From the NCBI RefSeq assembly GCF_014201465.1, contig NZ_JACHEP010000005.1:62001-126000 (forward strand): a DNA stretch of 64,000 bases, read 5' to 3'. Below the pieces are notes generated by a model. That model worked only from the letters and a program-made list of their open reading frames with translations. It was not told the DNA's origin and made no database searches. The DNA is from Anoxybacteroides tepidamans. Its GTDB lineage: Bacteria > Bacillota > Bacilli > Bacillales > Anoxybacillaceae. Both the position numbers and the translations under genes were made by a program. Each line of letters opens with the position of its first letter. The stretch's first letter is position 1. Positions 1-8,519 of the stretch are shown here, piece by piece.

Positions 1-1
1 A

Positions 2-1087
2 GGGGCACTTGTCGTGAAAGAAACGTTAAAACGGGCAGGAAACTATGAAGGGAATATTGACGATTTAATTATCGGTTGTGCGATGCCGGAAGCGGAACAA
101 GGATTAAACATCGCCCGCAACATCGGAGCGTTAGCTGGACTTCCGTACACCGTTCCAGCGATTACGATCAATCGTTATTGCTCATCAGGATTACAAGCGA
201 TTGCTTACGCTGCGGAGCGGATTATGCTTGGGCATTCGGATACAGTAATTGCCGGCGGCGTCGAATCAATGAGCCTTGTACCAATGATGGGGCACGTCGT
301 ACGTCCAAACGTGAAAATCGCTGAAAACGCGCCGGAATATTACATGTCGATGGGGCATACGGCTGAGCAAGTGGCGATGAAATACGGCGTTACGCGCGAA
401 GATCAAGATGCGTTTGCCGTACGCAGCCATCAACGGGCGGCAAAAGCAATTCGCGAAGGAAAATTTGTCGATGAAATCGTTCCGGTTGAAGTAACGATTC
501 GCAAAATCGAGAACAACAAAGTTATTGAAAAAACGGTATTGTTTTCTGAAGATGAAGGCGTGCGCCCAGATACGAACATGGAAACGCTCGCGAAACTGCG
601 TCCGGCGTTTGCTGTCGACGGAACGGTCACGGCTGGAAACGCTTCGCAAACGAGCGACGGCGCCGCAGCGGTCATGGTCATGGATCGTGAAAAAGCGGAA
701 TCGTTAGGCTTAAAACCGCTCGGGAAGTTCCGTTCGTTCGCGGTGGCTGGGGTACCGCCGGAAGTGATGGGCATTGGTCCGGTCGCAGCCATCCCGAAAG
801 CGTTGAAGCTTGCGGGGTTGGAACTTTCTGACATTGGGTTATTTGAACTCAACGAAGCGTTTGCTTCCCAATCGATCCAAGTCATTCGCGAGCTTGGCTT
901 AGACGAAGAAAAAGTGAATGTCAACGGCGGAGCGATTGCGCTCGGTCATCCGCTTGGCTGTACTGGCGCGAAATTGACGTTATCGCTTCTTTATGAAATG
1001 CGCCGCCGCAACGAACAGTTTGGCATCGTTACGATGTGCATCGGCGGCGGCATGGGCGCAGCAGGTGTGTTTGAATTAATCGACTAA
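2..1087 (+). CDS. fadA: Acetyl-CoA C-acyltransferase (3-ketoacyl-CoA thiolase), 5' end outside window
   Basis: Last step of fatty-acid beta-oxidation: thiolytic cleavage of 3-ketoacyl-CoA. The reading frame is open to the left edge of the window, and the codons before the first GTG still read as thiolase sequence (GALVVKE), so about 30 N-terminal residues are missing. Visible thiolase hallmarks are the nucleophile Cys in [10 protein letters not shown], the [12 protein letters not shown] block with the active-site His, and the C-terminal [10 protein letters not shown] block with the second catalytic Cys. It is followed after 61 nt by fadE, as in the B. subtilis fadN-fadA-fadE operon. The assignment is secure; only the start is unseen. 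Confidence 0.95.
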   Translation, partial: GALVVKETLKRAGNYEGNIDDLIIGCAMPEAEQGLNIARNIGALAGLPYTVPAITINRYCSSGLQAIAYAAERIMLGHSDTVIAGGVESMSLVPMMGHVVRPNVKIAENAPEYYMSMGHTAEQVAMKYGVTREDQDAFAVRSHQRAAKAIREGKFVDEIVPVEVTIRKIENNKVIEKTVLFSEDEGVRPDTNMETLAKLRPAFAVDGTVTAGNASQTSDGAAAVMVMDREKAESLGLKPLGKFRSFAVAGVPPEVMGIGPVAAIPKALKLAGLELSDIGLFELNEAFASQSIQVIRELGLDEEKVNVNGGAIALGHPLGCTGAKLTLSLLYEMRRRNEQFGIVTMCIGGGMGAAGVFELID

Positions 1088-1097
1088 CAAGCGGTGC

Positions 1098-1116
1098 GGG
1101 CGGTATTTTTCCGCCC
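1098..1116 (+). other. Intercistronic hairpin between fadA and fadE
   Basis: GGGCGG and CCGCCC form a 6-bp stem around a T-rich loop. No U-run follows, so it is more likely an RNA-processing or stability element than a terminator. Confidence 0.4.
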
Positions 1117-1148
1117 CATCTGTTCAACAATAAGGGGGAGGAATAACG

Positions 1149-2933
1149 ATGACAAAAGCAGCAGAGCAAGTAGTAAAAGGCGGCAGCTTTTTGATTGAAG
1201 ATGTTTCTTGTGAGCGTGTGTTTACGCCAGAAGATTTTACGGATGAACAAAAAATGATTGCGAAAACGACCGAAGAGTTCGTTGTGAACGAAGTTCTTCC
1301 GCAGTTGGAGCATTTGGAAAACCATGAATTTGACCGTTCTGTGAAACTATTAAAACAAGCAGGTGAGCTTGGATTGTTAGGAGCGGACGTTCCAGAAGAG
1401 TACGGTGGATTAGGGCTTGATAAAATCAGCTCCGCGCTCATTGCCGAAAAAATGTCACGCGCCGGCGGTTTTTCGATTTCTCATGGAGCGCATGTCGGGA
1501 TCGGTTCGCTTCCGATCGTTCTATTCGGTACGGAAGAACAAAAACAAAAATATTTACCGGCATTAGCGACAGGAGAAAAAATTGCCGCATATGCGTTAAC
1601 GGAGCCTGGATCCGGTTCGGACGCATTAGGAGCGAAAACGACAGCAAAACTGAACGCTGAAGGCACGCACTACATTTTAAACGGAGAAAAACAATGGATT
1701 ACGAACGCTGGATTTGCCGATGTATTTGTCGTTTATGCGAAAGTGGACGGCGAACATTTCTCAGCGTTTATCGTCGAACGTGACTTCCCAGGCGTATCGA
1801 CAGGTGCAGAAGAAAAGAAAATGGGCATTAAAAGCTCTTCGACGCGTACATTAATTTTACAGGATGCGCTCGTTCCGAAAGAAAACTTGCTTGGCGAAAT
1901 CGGCAAAGGCCATGTCATCGCTTTCAATATTTTAAACATCGGCCGCTATAAATTAGGGGTTGGTGCGGTCGGCGGCGCGAAACGCGCGCTAGAAATTACG
2001 ATTCAATACGCGAACCAACGTCAACAATTTAAAACGCCAATTTCAAAATTTACGTTAACACAAGAAAAGTTTGCGACCATGGCGTCGAAATTGTACGCAG
2101 CGGAAAGCTCCGTCTACCGCACGGTTGGCTTATTTGAAGAGCGGATGAGCCAACTAGACGCGGAACAAGCAAAAGACGGCAAAGAAATCGCGAAATCGAT
2201 TGCCGAATATGCCATCGAATGCTCGCTCAACAAATTCTTTGCGACGGAAGTATTAGATTACATCGTCGATGAAGGCGTGCAAATTCATGGCGGTTACGGC
2301 TTTATGCAAGAGTATGAAATCGAGCGCGCGTACCGTGACTCGCGCATTAACCGCATTTTCGAAGGAACGAACGAAATTAACCGTCTCCTTGTGCCAGGTA
2401 CGTATTTGCGTAAAGCGATGAAAGGAGAATTGCCGCTCCTTCAAAAAGCGCAACAATTGCAAGAAGAATTGATGATGTTAATGCCGGAAGAAGTGGGCGA
2501 CGGCGTGCTTGAGCAAGAGAAATATTTAGTGCGCAATGCGAAGAAAATTGCGTTGCTAACGGCTGGGTTAGCTGCACAAAAATTCGGTCCGAAATTAGAA
2601 AAAGAGCAAGAGATTTTAGTAAATATCGCCGACATCGTCAGCAACATTTATGCAATGGAGTCCGCTCTTCTTCGCACCGAAAAAGCAATCCAAACATCCG
2701 GTGTCGAGAAAAACAAACAAAAAGTTCTTTACACTGAAATTTTCTGCCAAGAAGCGTTTAATGAAATTGAAGCACATGCAAAAGAAACGATTGTTGCGGT
2801 GGAACAAGGTGATATGTTGCGCATGATGTTATCGGCATTGCGTAAACTTACTCGCCATACGCCAATTAATGTGATCGCGAAAAAACGCGAAGCAGCAGCG
2901 GCGTTAATTGAAGCGGAGCGTTATATTGTGTAA
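1149..2933 (+). CDS. fadE: Acyl-CoA dehydrogenase
   Basis: FAD-dependent oxidation of acyl-CoA to trans-2-enoyl-CoA, the first step of beta-oxidation. The 594-residue length matches the long bacillar FadE (YusJ) type, which has a C-terminal helical extension beyond the roughly 380-residue ACAD core. ACAD features are the central AYALTEPGSGSDA segment and the IFEGTNEINR segment near the end of the core, where the family carries active-site residues. The ATG start has an AAGGGGGAGG ribosome site. It sits directly downstream of fadA and belongs to the same operon. Regulation by FadR is known in B. subtilis, but the operon promoter lies outside this window. Confidence 0.95.
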   Translation: MTKAAEQVVKGGSFLIEDVSCERVFTPEDFTDEQKMIAKTTEEFVVNEVLPQLEHLENHEFDRSVKLLKQAGELGLLGADVPEEYGGLGLDKISSALIAEKMSRAGGFSISHGAHVGIGSLPIVLFGTEEQKQKYLPALATGEKIAAYALTEPGSGSDALGAKTTAKLNAEGTHYILNGEKQWITNAGFADVFVVYAKVDGEHFSAFIVERDFPGVSTGAEEKKMGIKSSSTRTLILQDALVPKENLLGEIGKGHVIAFNILNIGRYKLGVGAVGGAKRALEITIQYANQRQQFKTPISKFTLTQEKFATMASKLYAAESSVYRTVGLFEERMSQLDAEQAKDGKEIAKSIAEYAIECSLNKFFATEVLDYIVDEGVQIHGGYGFMQEYEIERAYRDSRINRIFEGTNEINRLLVPGTYLRKAMKGELPLLQKAQQLQEELMMLMPEEVGDGVLEQEKYLVRNAKKIALLTAGLAAQKFGPKLEKEQEILVNIADIVSNIYAMESALLRTEKAIQTSGVEKNKQKVLYTEIFCQEAFNEIEAHAKETIVAVEQGDMLRMMLSALRKLTRHTPINVIAKKREAAAALIEAERYIV

Positions 2934-2938
2934 TAATG

Positions 2939-2976
2939 GAAGTACCAGACTATGGTCTGGTACTTTCGTTATTTGA
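2939..2976 (+). terminator. Hairpin after fadE
   Basis: An 11-bp near-perfect stem (AGTACCAGAC paired with GTCTGGTACT, loop TATG) directly follows the fadE stop. The following sequence is only moderately T-rich, so termination is probably partial and yusI may be read through. Confidence 0.65.
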
Positions 2977-2985
2977 GGTGATGAG

Positions 2986-3345
2986 ATGGTAACGTTTTAT
3001 TGGTACCCAAAGTGCGGCACGTGCCGGAAAGCGAAAAAATGGCTCGATGAACACGGTGTTGCGGTGAATGAAGTACATATTGCCGAATACCCGCCGGCAA
3101 AAGAAGAATTAAAAGAACTTTATCAAAAAAGCGGCCTGCCGTTAAAAAAATTTTTTAACACAAGCGGACAGAAATACCGTGAACTTGGATTGAAAGATCG
3201 GATCCGTACCGCTTCGGACGAGGAATTGTTGGATCTTTTAGCGTCGGACGGCATGTTAATCAAACGGCCGGTTTTAACGGATGGGACGCGTGTCGTCATC
3301 GGCTTTGACGAGCAACTGTACGAAAAATTTTTTGGACAAGCTTAA
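2986..3345 (+). CDS. yusI: ArsC/Spx-family protein (YusI)
   Basis: A 119-residue thioredoxin-fold protein of the ArsC/Spx family. The CxxC motif is C10-G-T-C13 (WYPKCGTCRKA), and the family's LKKFFNTSG segment is present. Members are either thiol reductases or, like Spx, RNA polymerase-binding regulators; the substrate of YusI is not known. The ATG start at 2986 lies 5 nt after GAGGTG. The position after fadE and before gcvH is as in B. subtilis. Confidence 0.85.
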   Translation: MVTFYWYPKCGTCRKAKKWLDEHGVAVNEVHIAEYPPAKEELKELYQKSGLPLKKFFNTSGQKYRELGLKDRIRTASDEELLDLLASDGMLIKRPVLTDGTRVVIGFDEQLYEKFFGQA

Positions 3346-3419
3346 GGAAGGACAGTCGAGTTTTTCGAAAAAATCAGTTATGATTAAAAAGAATACATTT
3401 GCAGTTGGAGGGACTTGAA

Positions 3420-3803
3420 ATGAACACGCCAAAAGAATTACGTTATTCTGAAGAACATGAATGGGTACGTGTAGAAGGAGACAAAGTTCGAGTAGGTATT
3501 ACGGATTTTGCTCAATCCGAATTGGGAGATATCGTTTTTGTTGAACTTCCGGAAGTCGGAACGGAAGTAACAGCAAACGAACCGTTCGGCAGCGTGGAAT
3601 CAGTAAAAACGGTTTCGGAACTATACGCGCCGATCAGTGGAAAAGTGGTGGAAGTGAATGAAGAGTTAAACGATAACCCTGAATTTGTGAACGAATCTCC
3701 GTATGAAAAAGCATGGATGATCATCATCGAGCCGTCTGATGTAAGCGAACTTGACAATTTATTGACAGCCGAGCAATACGAAGCAATGATTAACGAAGAA
3801 TAA
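3420..3803 (+). CDS. gcvH: Glycine cleavage system H protein
   Basis: Lipoyl-carrier protein that shuttles the aminomethyl group in the glycine cleavage system. In Bacillus it is also the protein on which lipoate is first assembled before transfer to the 2-oxoacid dehydrogenases. The lipoylated lysine is K63 in [15 protein letters not shown]. At 127 residues it has the normal length. An upstream in-frame TTG would add seven residues, but the ATG at 3420 has GGAGGG at the right distance and gives the usual N-terminus [15 protein letters not shown]. The other glycine cleavage genes are not in this window, whereas lipA is about 17 kb downstream. Confidence 0.96.
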   Translation: MNTPKELRYSEEHEWVRVEGDKVRVGITDFAQSELGDIVFVELPEVGTEVTANEPFGSVESVKTVSELYAPISGKVVEVNEELNDNPEFVNESPYEKAWMIIIEPSDVSELDNLLTAEQYEAMINEE

Positions 3804-3817
3804 ATAGGTGTGCACGA

Positions 3818-3849
3818 AGCAATGGCCGTCTGCGTCATTGCTTTGTTTA
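3818..3849 (+). terminator. Terminator after gcvH
   Basis: AAGCAATG pairs with CATTGCTT, followed by a T-rich stretch (TTTGTTTA). It lies 15 nt after the gcvH stop. Confidence 0.7.
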
Positions 3850-3919
3850 ATAATGGAGGAGAAACAAGCAAACGTATAGAATACTATAATAAGGTGATCT
3901 TTGTTATTAGGTGATGATT

Positions 3920-4261
3920 ATGACGGAAATTGAAAAAGTAATTATTGTCGAAGGACGCTCCGATAAGAAAAAAATCGAAAGTTTAGTAAAAGAACCGGTA
4001 GAAATTATTTGCACGAACGGGACGATTAGCCGCGCCAAATTAGACGAATGGATTGAAGCGCTTTATAATAAAGAGGTGTTTATCTTAGTGGATGCCGATG
4101 AAGCTGGAGAGAGATTAAGGAAACAATTGCGCCGCGAATTTCCGGAAGCGGAGCATTTATATATTGATCGTATGTACCGTGAAGTCGCCGCTGCGCCAAG
4201 GCGGCATATTGCGGCCGTATTGCTAGGGGCGAATATTGATGTGTATGCGGATGATTTGTAA
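3920..4261 (+). CDS. yusF: Toprim-domain protein (YusF)
   Basis: A small stand-alone Toprim protein of about 113 residues. The metal-binding Toprim motifs are the VIIVEGRSDKK segment (conserved Glu) and ILVDADEAG (the D-x-D motif). Toprim folds coordinate Mg2+ in topoisomerases, primases and small nucleases such as RNase M5, but the activity of this short family is not established. Start codons occur at 3911 (GTG), 3914 and 3920. I chose 3920 because AGGTGA sits 5 nt before it. A TATAAT sequence lies at 3885-3890 without a clear -35. Confidence 0.8.
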   Translation: MTEIEKVIIVEGRSDKKKIESLVKEPVEIICTNGTISRAKLDEWIEALYNKEVFILVDADEAGERLRKQLRREFPEAEHLYIDRMYREVAAAPRRHIAAVLLGANIDVYADDL

Positions 4262-4281
4262 AAAGTTTGGACGGTGCGAAG

Positions 4282-4587
4282 ATGAAAGAAGTAACAGCTA
4301 AGCGGCTAGACGAACTGATTCAACAGGAGACCTTCGTCTGTTTATATGTATATACACCGATGTGCGGAACATGTCAGTTGGCTCAGCGCATGGTCGACAT
4401 TGTGGAGCAACTATTTCCTCATATCACATTTTGCAAAACGGATATTAATTATATGCCTGAACGTGCGGCTTTATGGGAAATCGAAAGCGTTCCTTGTTTG
4501 CTTTTGTTTCAAAATGGAAGTCAAAAGAAAAAGATATATGCATTTCATTCCGTGCCTCACTTATACGAGGTCATCCAACAAGTGTGA
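4282..4587 (+). CDS. yusE: Thioredoxin-like protein (YusE)
   Basis: A thioredoxin-fold protein of 101 residues with the redox motif C28-G-T-C31 in YTPMCGTCQLA. The cis-Pro position is visible as ESVPCLLLF. It is a predicted cytoplasmic thiol-disulfide protein with unknown partner. A TTG at 4267 would add five residues, but the ATG at 4282 gives a more usual N-terminus; neither has a strong ribosome site. It starts 20 nt after yusF, so the two are probably cotranscribed. A terminator follows. Confidence 0.82.
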   Translation: MKEVTAKRLDELIQQETFVCLYVYTPMCGTCQLAQRMVDIVEQLFPHITFCKTDINYMPERAALWEIESVPCLLLFQNGSQKKKIYAFHSVPHLYEVIQQV

Positions 4588-4617
4588 AAACATCGTCATC
4601 GTTGGCGATGTTTTTTT
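4588..4617 (+). terminator. Terminator after yusE
   Basis: Stem AAACATCG / CGATGTTT followed by a run of T residues, directly after the yusE stop codon. Confidence 0.85.
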
Positions 4618-4768
4618 GCATGAATAGACGCTTTTTGACATATTTCTCGGGAAATGTGAAGAATTTTGTTTGTTTTGCTTGTGATTTGTCGAGAAGTTTA
4701 TAAAGGATTAGCGCCTCTTTTGATGGAAATCAATGAGAGAAAAGGAAAATGGAGAGGCGGGGGGAATA

Positions 4769-5116
4769 ATGAGTATTCATGAATTAGTGAAACAGTTTAT
4801 CGAACGGGTAAACGCGTTGAACCATTTGTTACCGATTTTACCGGAAGAGTCGCTATATGTTTGTGTGGAATGTGAGGAGGAAACGATTACTTTTTCACTT
4901 TCCAAATACGGGATTCAGCACGATATGGAGAGGGAAGAACAAAAAACCGTCACAGTTTGCGGATCAAAAGAAGTGCTAAAAAGCTTGTTTTATGGAGAAC
5001 TCAAGTTGCAGCAGCTGCTCCGTCTAAAAGAGGTAGCGGTTTTCGGAAGTTTCCGCCATATGTTGTTATTAGAATCACTTCTTCATTTAGCCAAACCATA
5101 CCGATATGCCTCTTAA
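4769..5116 (+). CDS. yusD: YusD-like conserved protein
   Basis: A 115-residue protein at the position of B. subtilis yusD. I recognise it mainly from context and length; the family is sometimes linked to SCP-2 sterol-carrier folds, which I cannot confirm here. It has a hydrophobic helical C-terminus (MLLLESLLHLAKPY) and no signal peptide. An in-frame ATG at 4733 lies upstream, but the start at 4769 is preceded by a G-rich ribosome site (GGCGGGGGGA). Function unknown. Confidence 0.6.
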   Translation: MSIHELVKQFIERVNALNHLLPILPEESLYVCVECEEETITFSLSKYGIQHDMEREEQKTVTVCGSKEVLKSLFYGELKLQQLLRLKEVAVFGSFRHMLLLESLLHLAKPYRYAS

Positions 5117-5376
5117 AAGAAGCAAAATTATTGTCATGGATGAAATGATAGTTTTATTATTCTGAAAAATAATATAATTTCATAACTTTTATCAAGGATG
5201 ACTGAGGGGTGGCTCGATGAAGCCCTGCAACCGGTTTGTTACGGTGTTGATTATAGCAGATTTGGTTGCTCTAAAAGAGAAGAAAAGCTACAGAAACTCG
5301 ATGATCTCACATCTTTTGTACTTGAGTTGCGATGTTTCATTCCAAAATATAACATATATATTAGAAAAATTTTTTG
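5117..5376 (+). promoter_or_regulatory. Degenerate S-box-like leader (5186-5287) in a gene-free stretch
   Basis: This stretch between yusD and the metN promoter has no gene. From 5186 to 5287 it aligns to a SAM-I riboswitch: it starts TTTTATCAAG, carries GATGAAGCCC and TGCAACC, then a GGTG(N)8AGCA segment equivalent to the J3/4-P4 junction. Short P1 (CTTTT/AAAAG), P3 (CCG/CGG) and P4 (AGCA/TGCT) helices can still form, but the P2 kink-turn pairing is weakened. A TATAAT (5173-5178) lies just upstream. No rho-independent terminator and no coding region follow. It is either a decayed duplicate of the downstream riboswitch or a divergent second aptamer. Confidence 0.6.
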
Positions 5377-5406
5377 TTGACACTTTCCTTATAACGATGA
5401 TAAAAT
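5377..5406 (+). promoter_or_regulatory. Sigma-A promoter of metNPQ
   Basis: TTGACA (5377-5382), an 18-bp spacer and TAAAAT (5401-5406). It lies about 75 nt upstream of the complete S-box aptamer. Confidence 0.65.
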
Positions 5407-5481
5407 CACATTCGTAATTTAATTAAAAATGACTCTTGAATGCATTAAAGCTTTAATTGAATAAATGAGCGTGTTGCTGCT

Positions 5482-5640
5482 CTTATCAAGAGAGGTGGAG
5501 GGATGTGCCCAATGAAACCCGGCAACCGTCAGCAGGAGCTGAAATGGTGCCAATTCACACAAAGCAGTTGCTTTGAGAGATAAGAGACAGAAATGGGGAA
5601 ATATGACCTTTCTGTTCTCTTAAGCAGAAAGGTTTTTTAT
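5482..5640 (+). ncRNA. SAM-I (S-box) riboswitch with terminator
   Basis: Canonical S-box leader. P1 is CTTATC (5482-5487) paired with GATAAG (5579-5584). The conserved core includes the AGAGGTGGAGGGA kink-turn strand, CAATGAAACCC and GGCAACC. The expression platform is a perfect 9-bp terminator (5606-5614 with 5625-5633) followed by T6. Family knowledge: SAM binding stabilises P1, blocks the antiterminator and stops transcription, so the downstream methionine importer is expressed when SAM is low. Confidence 0.95.
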
Positions 5641-5667
5641 TTGTCGTAAAAGGAAGGTGAGATGTGA

Positions 5668-6693
5668 TTGATCACATTAGAACATGTGACGAAAGTGTAT
5701 CCGTCGAACCGCGGAGAAGTGACAGCGGTTAATGACGTCAGTTTGCATATTCAAGAAGGAGAAATTTTCGGAATCATTGGTTACAGCGGTGCGGGAAAAA
5801 GCTCGCTTATTCGCCTGTTAAACGGATTAGAAAAGCCGACGAAAGGAAATGTGATCGTCGCTGGTCGGAATATCGCCAATATTAAGGGGAAAGAACTGCG
5901 CCAAGCCCGCCAAGAAATCGGCATGATCTTTCAGCATTTCAATTTACTTTGGTCGCGGACGGTGCGTGAAAATATTGCGTTTCCGTTAGAAATTGCCGGC
6001 GTTCCGAAAGAAGAGCGATTGAAACGGGTGGATGAGTTGATTCAGCTTGTCGGTCTTGAAGGCCGGGAGCATGCTTATCCATCGCAGTTAAGTGGGGGAC
6101 AAAAACAGCGTGTCGGCATTGCGCGGGCGCTGGCGAACAATCCGAAAGTGTTATTGTGTGATGAAGCGACTTCCGCCTTGGATCCGCAAACAACCGATTC
6201 GATTTTAGATTTATTAGTGGATATTAATAAGCGTCTAGGATTAACGATTGTGTTAATTACGCATGAAATGCACGTCATTCGCAAAATTTGCGATCGGGTG
6301 GCGGTGATGGAAAACGGGAAAATTGTCGAAGAAGGAGAAGTATTGCACGTCTTTCGCCAGCCGCAGCAAACGATCACAAAACGGTTTGTTCAACAAATCA
6401 CAGAACCGGAAGAAACGAAAGAAACGATTGCTCATTTGCTTCAGCAATATTCGACTGGGAAAGTCGTTCAATTAACATTTGTCGGTGAAGCCGCCGAGCA
6501 ACCGCTCATGACCAAGCTTATTCGTCAATTTCAGCTAAACATTAACATTTTGCAAGGAAAAATTTCGCAAACGCATCACGGTTCATATGGCGTGTTGTTT
6601 ATCCATATGGATGGATCAGACGAAGACATCGAGCGAGCGCTCGCTTTCATTCGTCAGCAACAAGTCGAAGTGGAGGTGGTGACGAATGAATAA
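5668..6693 (+). CDS. metN: Methionine ABC importer, ATP-binding protein
   Basis: ATPase of the D/L-methionine importer. Walker A is GYSGAGKS (residues 39-46), the ABC signature LSGGQKQR starts at 141, and Walker B is VLLCDEATSALD (161-172). The C-terminal part, from about residue 265, is the regulatory NIL domain typical of MetN. The total of 341 residues is normal. The start is TTG at 5668 after AAGGAAGGTGAG; no in-frame ATG gives the usual MITLEHV N-terminus. It overlaps metP by 8 nt, and expression is controlled by the preceding S-box. Confidence 0.96.
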   Translation: MITLEHVTKVYPSNRGEVTAVNDVSLHIQEGEIFGIIGYSGAGKSSLIRLLNGLEKPTKGNVIVAGRNIANIKGKELRQARQEIGMIFQHFNLLWSRTVRENIAFPLEIAGVPKEERLKRVDELIQLVGLEGREHAYPSQLSGGQKQRVGIARALANNPKVLLCDEATSALDPQTTDSILDLLVDINKRLGLTIVLITHEMHVIRKICDRVAVMENGKIVEEGEVLHVFRQPQQTITKRFVQQITEPEETKETIAHLLQQYSTGKVVQLTFVGEAAEQPLMTKLIRQFQLNINILQGKISQTHHGSYGVLFIHMDGSDEDIERALAFIRQQQVEVEVVTNE

Positions 6694-7351
6694 CTTGTTT
6701 CCAAACGTTCAGTGGGAAACGATTTGGGCGGCGACATCTGAAACGCTTTATATGACAGGAGTTGCAGTTGCTGCGACGTTTGTGCTCGGCCTCATTCTTG
6801 GGTTGCTGCTGTTTTTAACATCGAAAGGGAACATTTGGGAAAATAAAATCGCCAATACCGTCATTTCGGCATTCGTCAATATTTTTCGTTCGATTCCGTT
6901 CATCATTTTAATTATTTTGCTGATTCCATTTACAAAACTCATTGTCGGCACAATTCTCGGGGCGAATGCGGCGTTGCCAGCGCTCATTATCGGGGCCGCA
7001 CCGTTTTATGCGCGCATGGTAGAAATCGCCTTGCGAGAAATCGATAAAGGTGTCATTGAAGCGGCGAAAGCGATGGGGGCGACGACAGCACAAATTATTT
7101 GGAAAGTGCTTATCCCAGAATCACTGCCAGCGCTTATTTCTGGTATTACGGTCACCGCGATTGCCCTTGTTGGGTATACGGCAATGGCGGGAGTTGTCGG
7201 TGCGGGCGGTCTTGGAAACTTAGCATATTTAGAAGGATTTCAGCGCAACCATAACGACGTAACATTTGTCGCGACTGTGCTCATTTTAGTCATCGTGTTT
7301 ATCATTCAGTTTATTGGTGACTTTGTCACTTCTAAAATAGATAAAAGATAA
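6686..7351 (+). CDS. metP: Methionine ABC importer, permease
   Basis: Membrane permease (MetI/MetP) of the methionine importer, 221 residues with about five transmembrane segments. The EAA loop that contacts the ATPase is visible in the segment AAKAMGATTAQIIWKVLIPES. The start overlaps metN by 8 nt, indicating translational coupling. metQ follows after 19 nt, completing the S-box-controlled operon. Confidence 0.95.
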   Translation: MNNLFPNVQWETIWAATSETLYMTGVAVAATFVLGLILGLLLFLTSKGNIWENKIANTVISAFVNIFRSIPFIILIILLIPFTKLIVGTILGANAALPALIIGAAPFYARMVEIALREIDKGVIEAAKAMGATTAQIIWKVLIPESLPALISGITVTAIALVGYTAMAGVVGAGGLGNLAYLEGFQRNHNDVTFVATVLILVIVFIIQFIGDFVTSKIDKR

Positions 7352-7370
7352 AAAAGAGGAGGAAAACAGC

Positions 7371-8198
7371 ATGAAAAAATGGATTGCATTATTGACGGTT
7401 GCGTTTGTGTTGGTGCTTGCGGCGTGCGGCGGCAAAAACAATGCCGGCGGCGAAAAAGAAACAGGAAAACTCGTTGTTGGCGCCTCAAACGTACCTCATG
7501 CGGAAATTTTAGAGAAAGCAAAACCGATTTTAAAAGAAAAAGGAATTGATTTAAAAATTGTGACATTCCAAGATTACATTTTGCCAAACAAAGCATTGGC
7601 GGACAAAGAAATTGATGCAAACTATTTCCAGCACATTCCTTATTTAGAATCCCAGAAAAAGGAATACGGCTATGATTTCGTCAATGCAGGCGGCATTCAT
7701 ATCGAGCCGATCGGCATTTATTCAAAAAAATATAAAAGCCTTGAAGAACTTCCAGAAGGCGCAACGATTATTATGAGCAACTCGGTTGCCGATCACGGCC
7801 GCATTTTATCGATGTTGCAAGAAAAGGGTCTCATTAAATTAAAAGACGGTGTCGATAAAACGAAAGCAACCGTTCAAGACATTGTAGAAAATCCGAAAAA
7901 ATTAAAATTTAAAACAGATGTAGACGCAGGTCTTTTACCGCAAATTTATAAAAACAACGAAGGCGATGCCGTCGTTATTAACGCGAACTATGCGCTCGAT
8001 GCCGGCTTAAATCCGGCAAAAGACCCAATTGCAGTGGAATCGCCAAAAGATAATCCGTATGTGAATATCATCGCTGTACGCAAAGGCGACGAAAACCGAA
8101 AAGAAATTAAAACGCTTGTCGAAGTGTTGCAATCAAAAGAAATTCAAGACTTTATTAAAGAAAAATATAAAGGTGCTGTCATTCCAGCAGCGCAATAA
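7371..8198 (+). CDS. metQ: Methionine-binding lipoprotein
   Basis: Extracytoplasmic substrate-binding lipoprotein of the methionine importer (NlpA/MetQ family), 275 residues. The signal peptide ends in the lipobox LAAC with the acylated Cys at position 19, followed by a GGKNN linker. The mature part contains the family segments VGASNVPHAEIL and DANYFQHIPYLE. It has a good AGAGGAGG ribosome site. It is the last gene of the operon and is closed by a strong terminator. Confidence 0.96.
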   Translation: MKKWIALLTVAFVLVLAACGGKNNAGGEKETGKLVVGASNVPHAEILEKAKPILKEKGIDLKIVTFQDYILPNKALADKEIDANYFQHIPYLESQKKEYGYDFVNAGGIHIEPIGIYSKKYKSLEELPEGATIIMSNSVADHGRILSMLQEKGLIKLKDGVDKTKATVQDIVENPKKLKFKTDVDAGLLPQIYKNNEGDAVVINANYALDAGLNPAKDPIAVESPKDNPYVNIIAVRKGDENRKEIKTLVEVLQSKEIQDFIKEKYKGAVIPAAQ

Positions 8199-8200
8199 AA

Positions 8201-8237
8201 AAAGAGAACGGAAGCACGAGTGCTTCCGTTCTTTTTT
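8201..8237 (+). terminator. Terminator after metQ
   Basis: Perfect 12-bp stem (8206-8217 with 8220-8231) with a 2-nt gap and T6. Confidence 0.92.
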
Positions 8238-8519
8238 AACGACAGTATAATCCAAGGAAAGAACTATTCACAAGCGCGCGCAATTCAGATGTTTAATCGC
8301 ATTTTTGTGAAACATACTAACATTGATGGAAAAGAGTCATGTTTTGCTTACATACTTTCAAAACTTTTTTATTTAAAAAGTATCGTAATAAGGTTAAATG
8401 GTTGATAATACATTTCATTTGTTATAAGATTGTAATGAGAATAAAATGAGAATAAAATAAGTGTGTGAAATCAGTCAATGAGATATGCAAATTTTTTGTG
8501 AAAATTGGAGGTATTTTTC
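8238..8519 (+). promoter_or_regulatory. suf operon upstream region with candidate promoter and tandem 11-mers
   Basis: There is no credible gene in this AT-rich stretch. A weak sigma-A-like promoter is TTGATA (8402-8407), 17 bp, TAAGAT (8425-8430). Exactly where transcription would begin, two perfect tandem copies of AATGAGAATAA lie at 8434-8444 and 8445-8455, followed by a partial third. This is a plausible operator for an iron or Fe-S responsive regulator, but it is not a clean Fur palindrome. SufC begins at 8520 after GGAGGT. Confidence 0.4.

Noticed and set aside
430-924. 164-codon ORF antisense to fadA
   Set aside because: Fully inside a thiolase gene with normal motifs; no support for coding.
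5198-5417. Two overlapping small ORFs in the gene-free stretch upstream of metN
   Set aside because: They coincide with the S-box-like segment and the metN promoter, and have no recognisable protein features.
8220-8405. 61-codon ORF upstream of sufC
   Set aside because: It begins within the metQ terminator hairpin and has no ribosome site.
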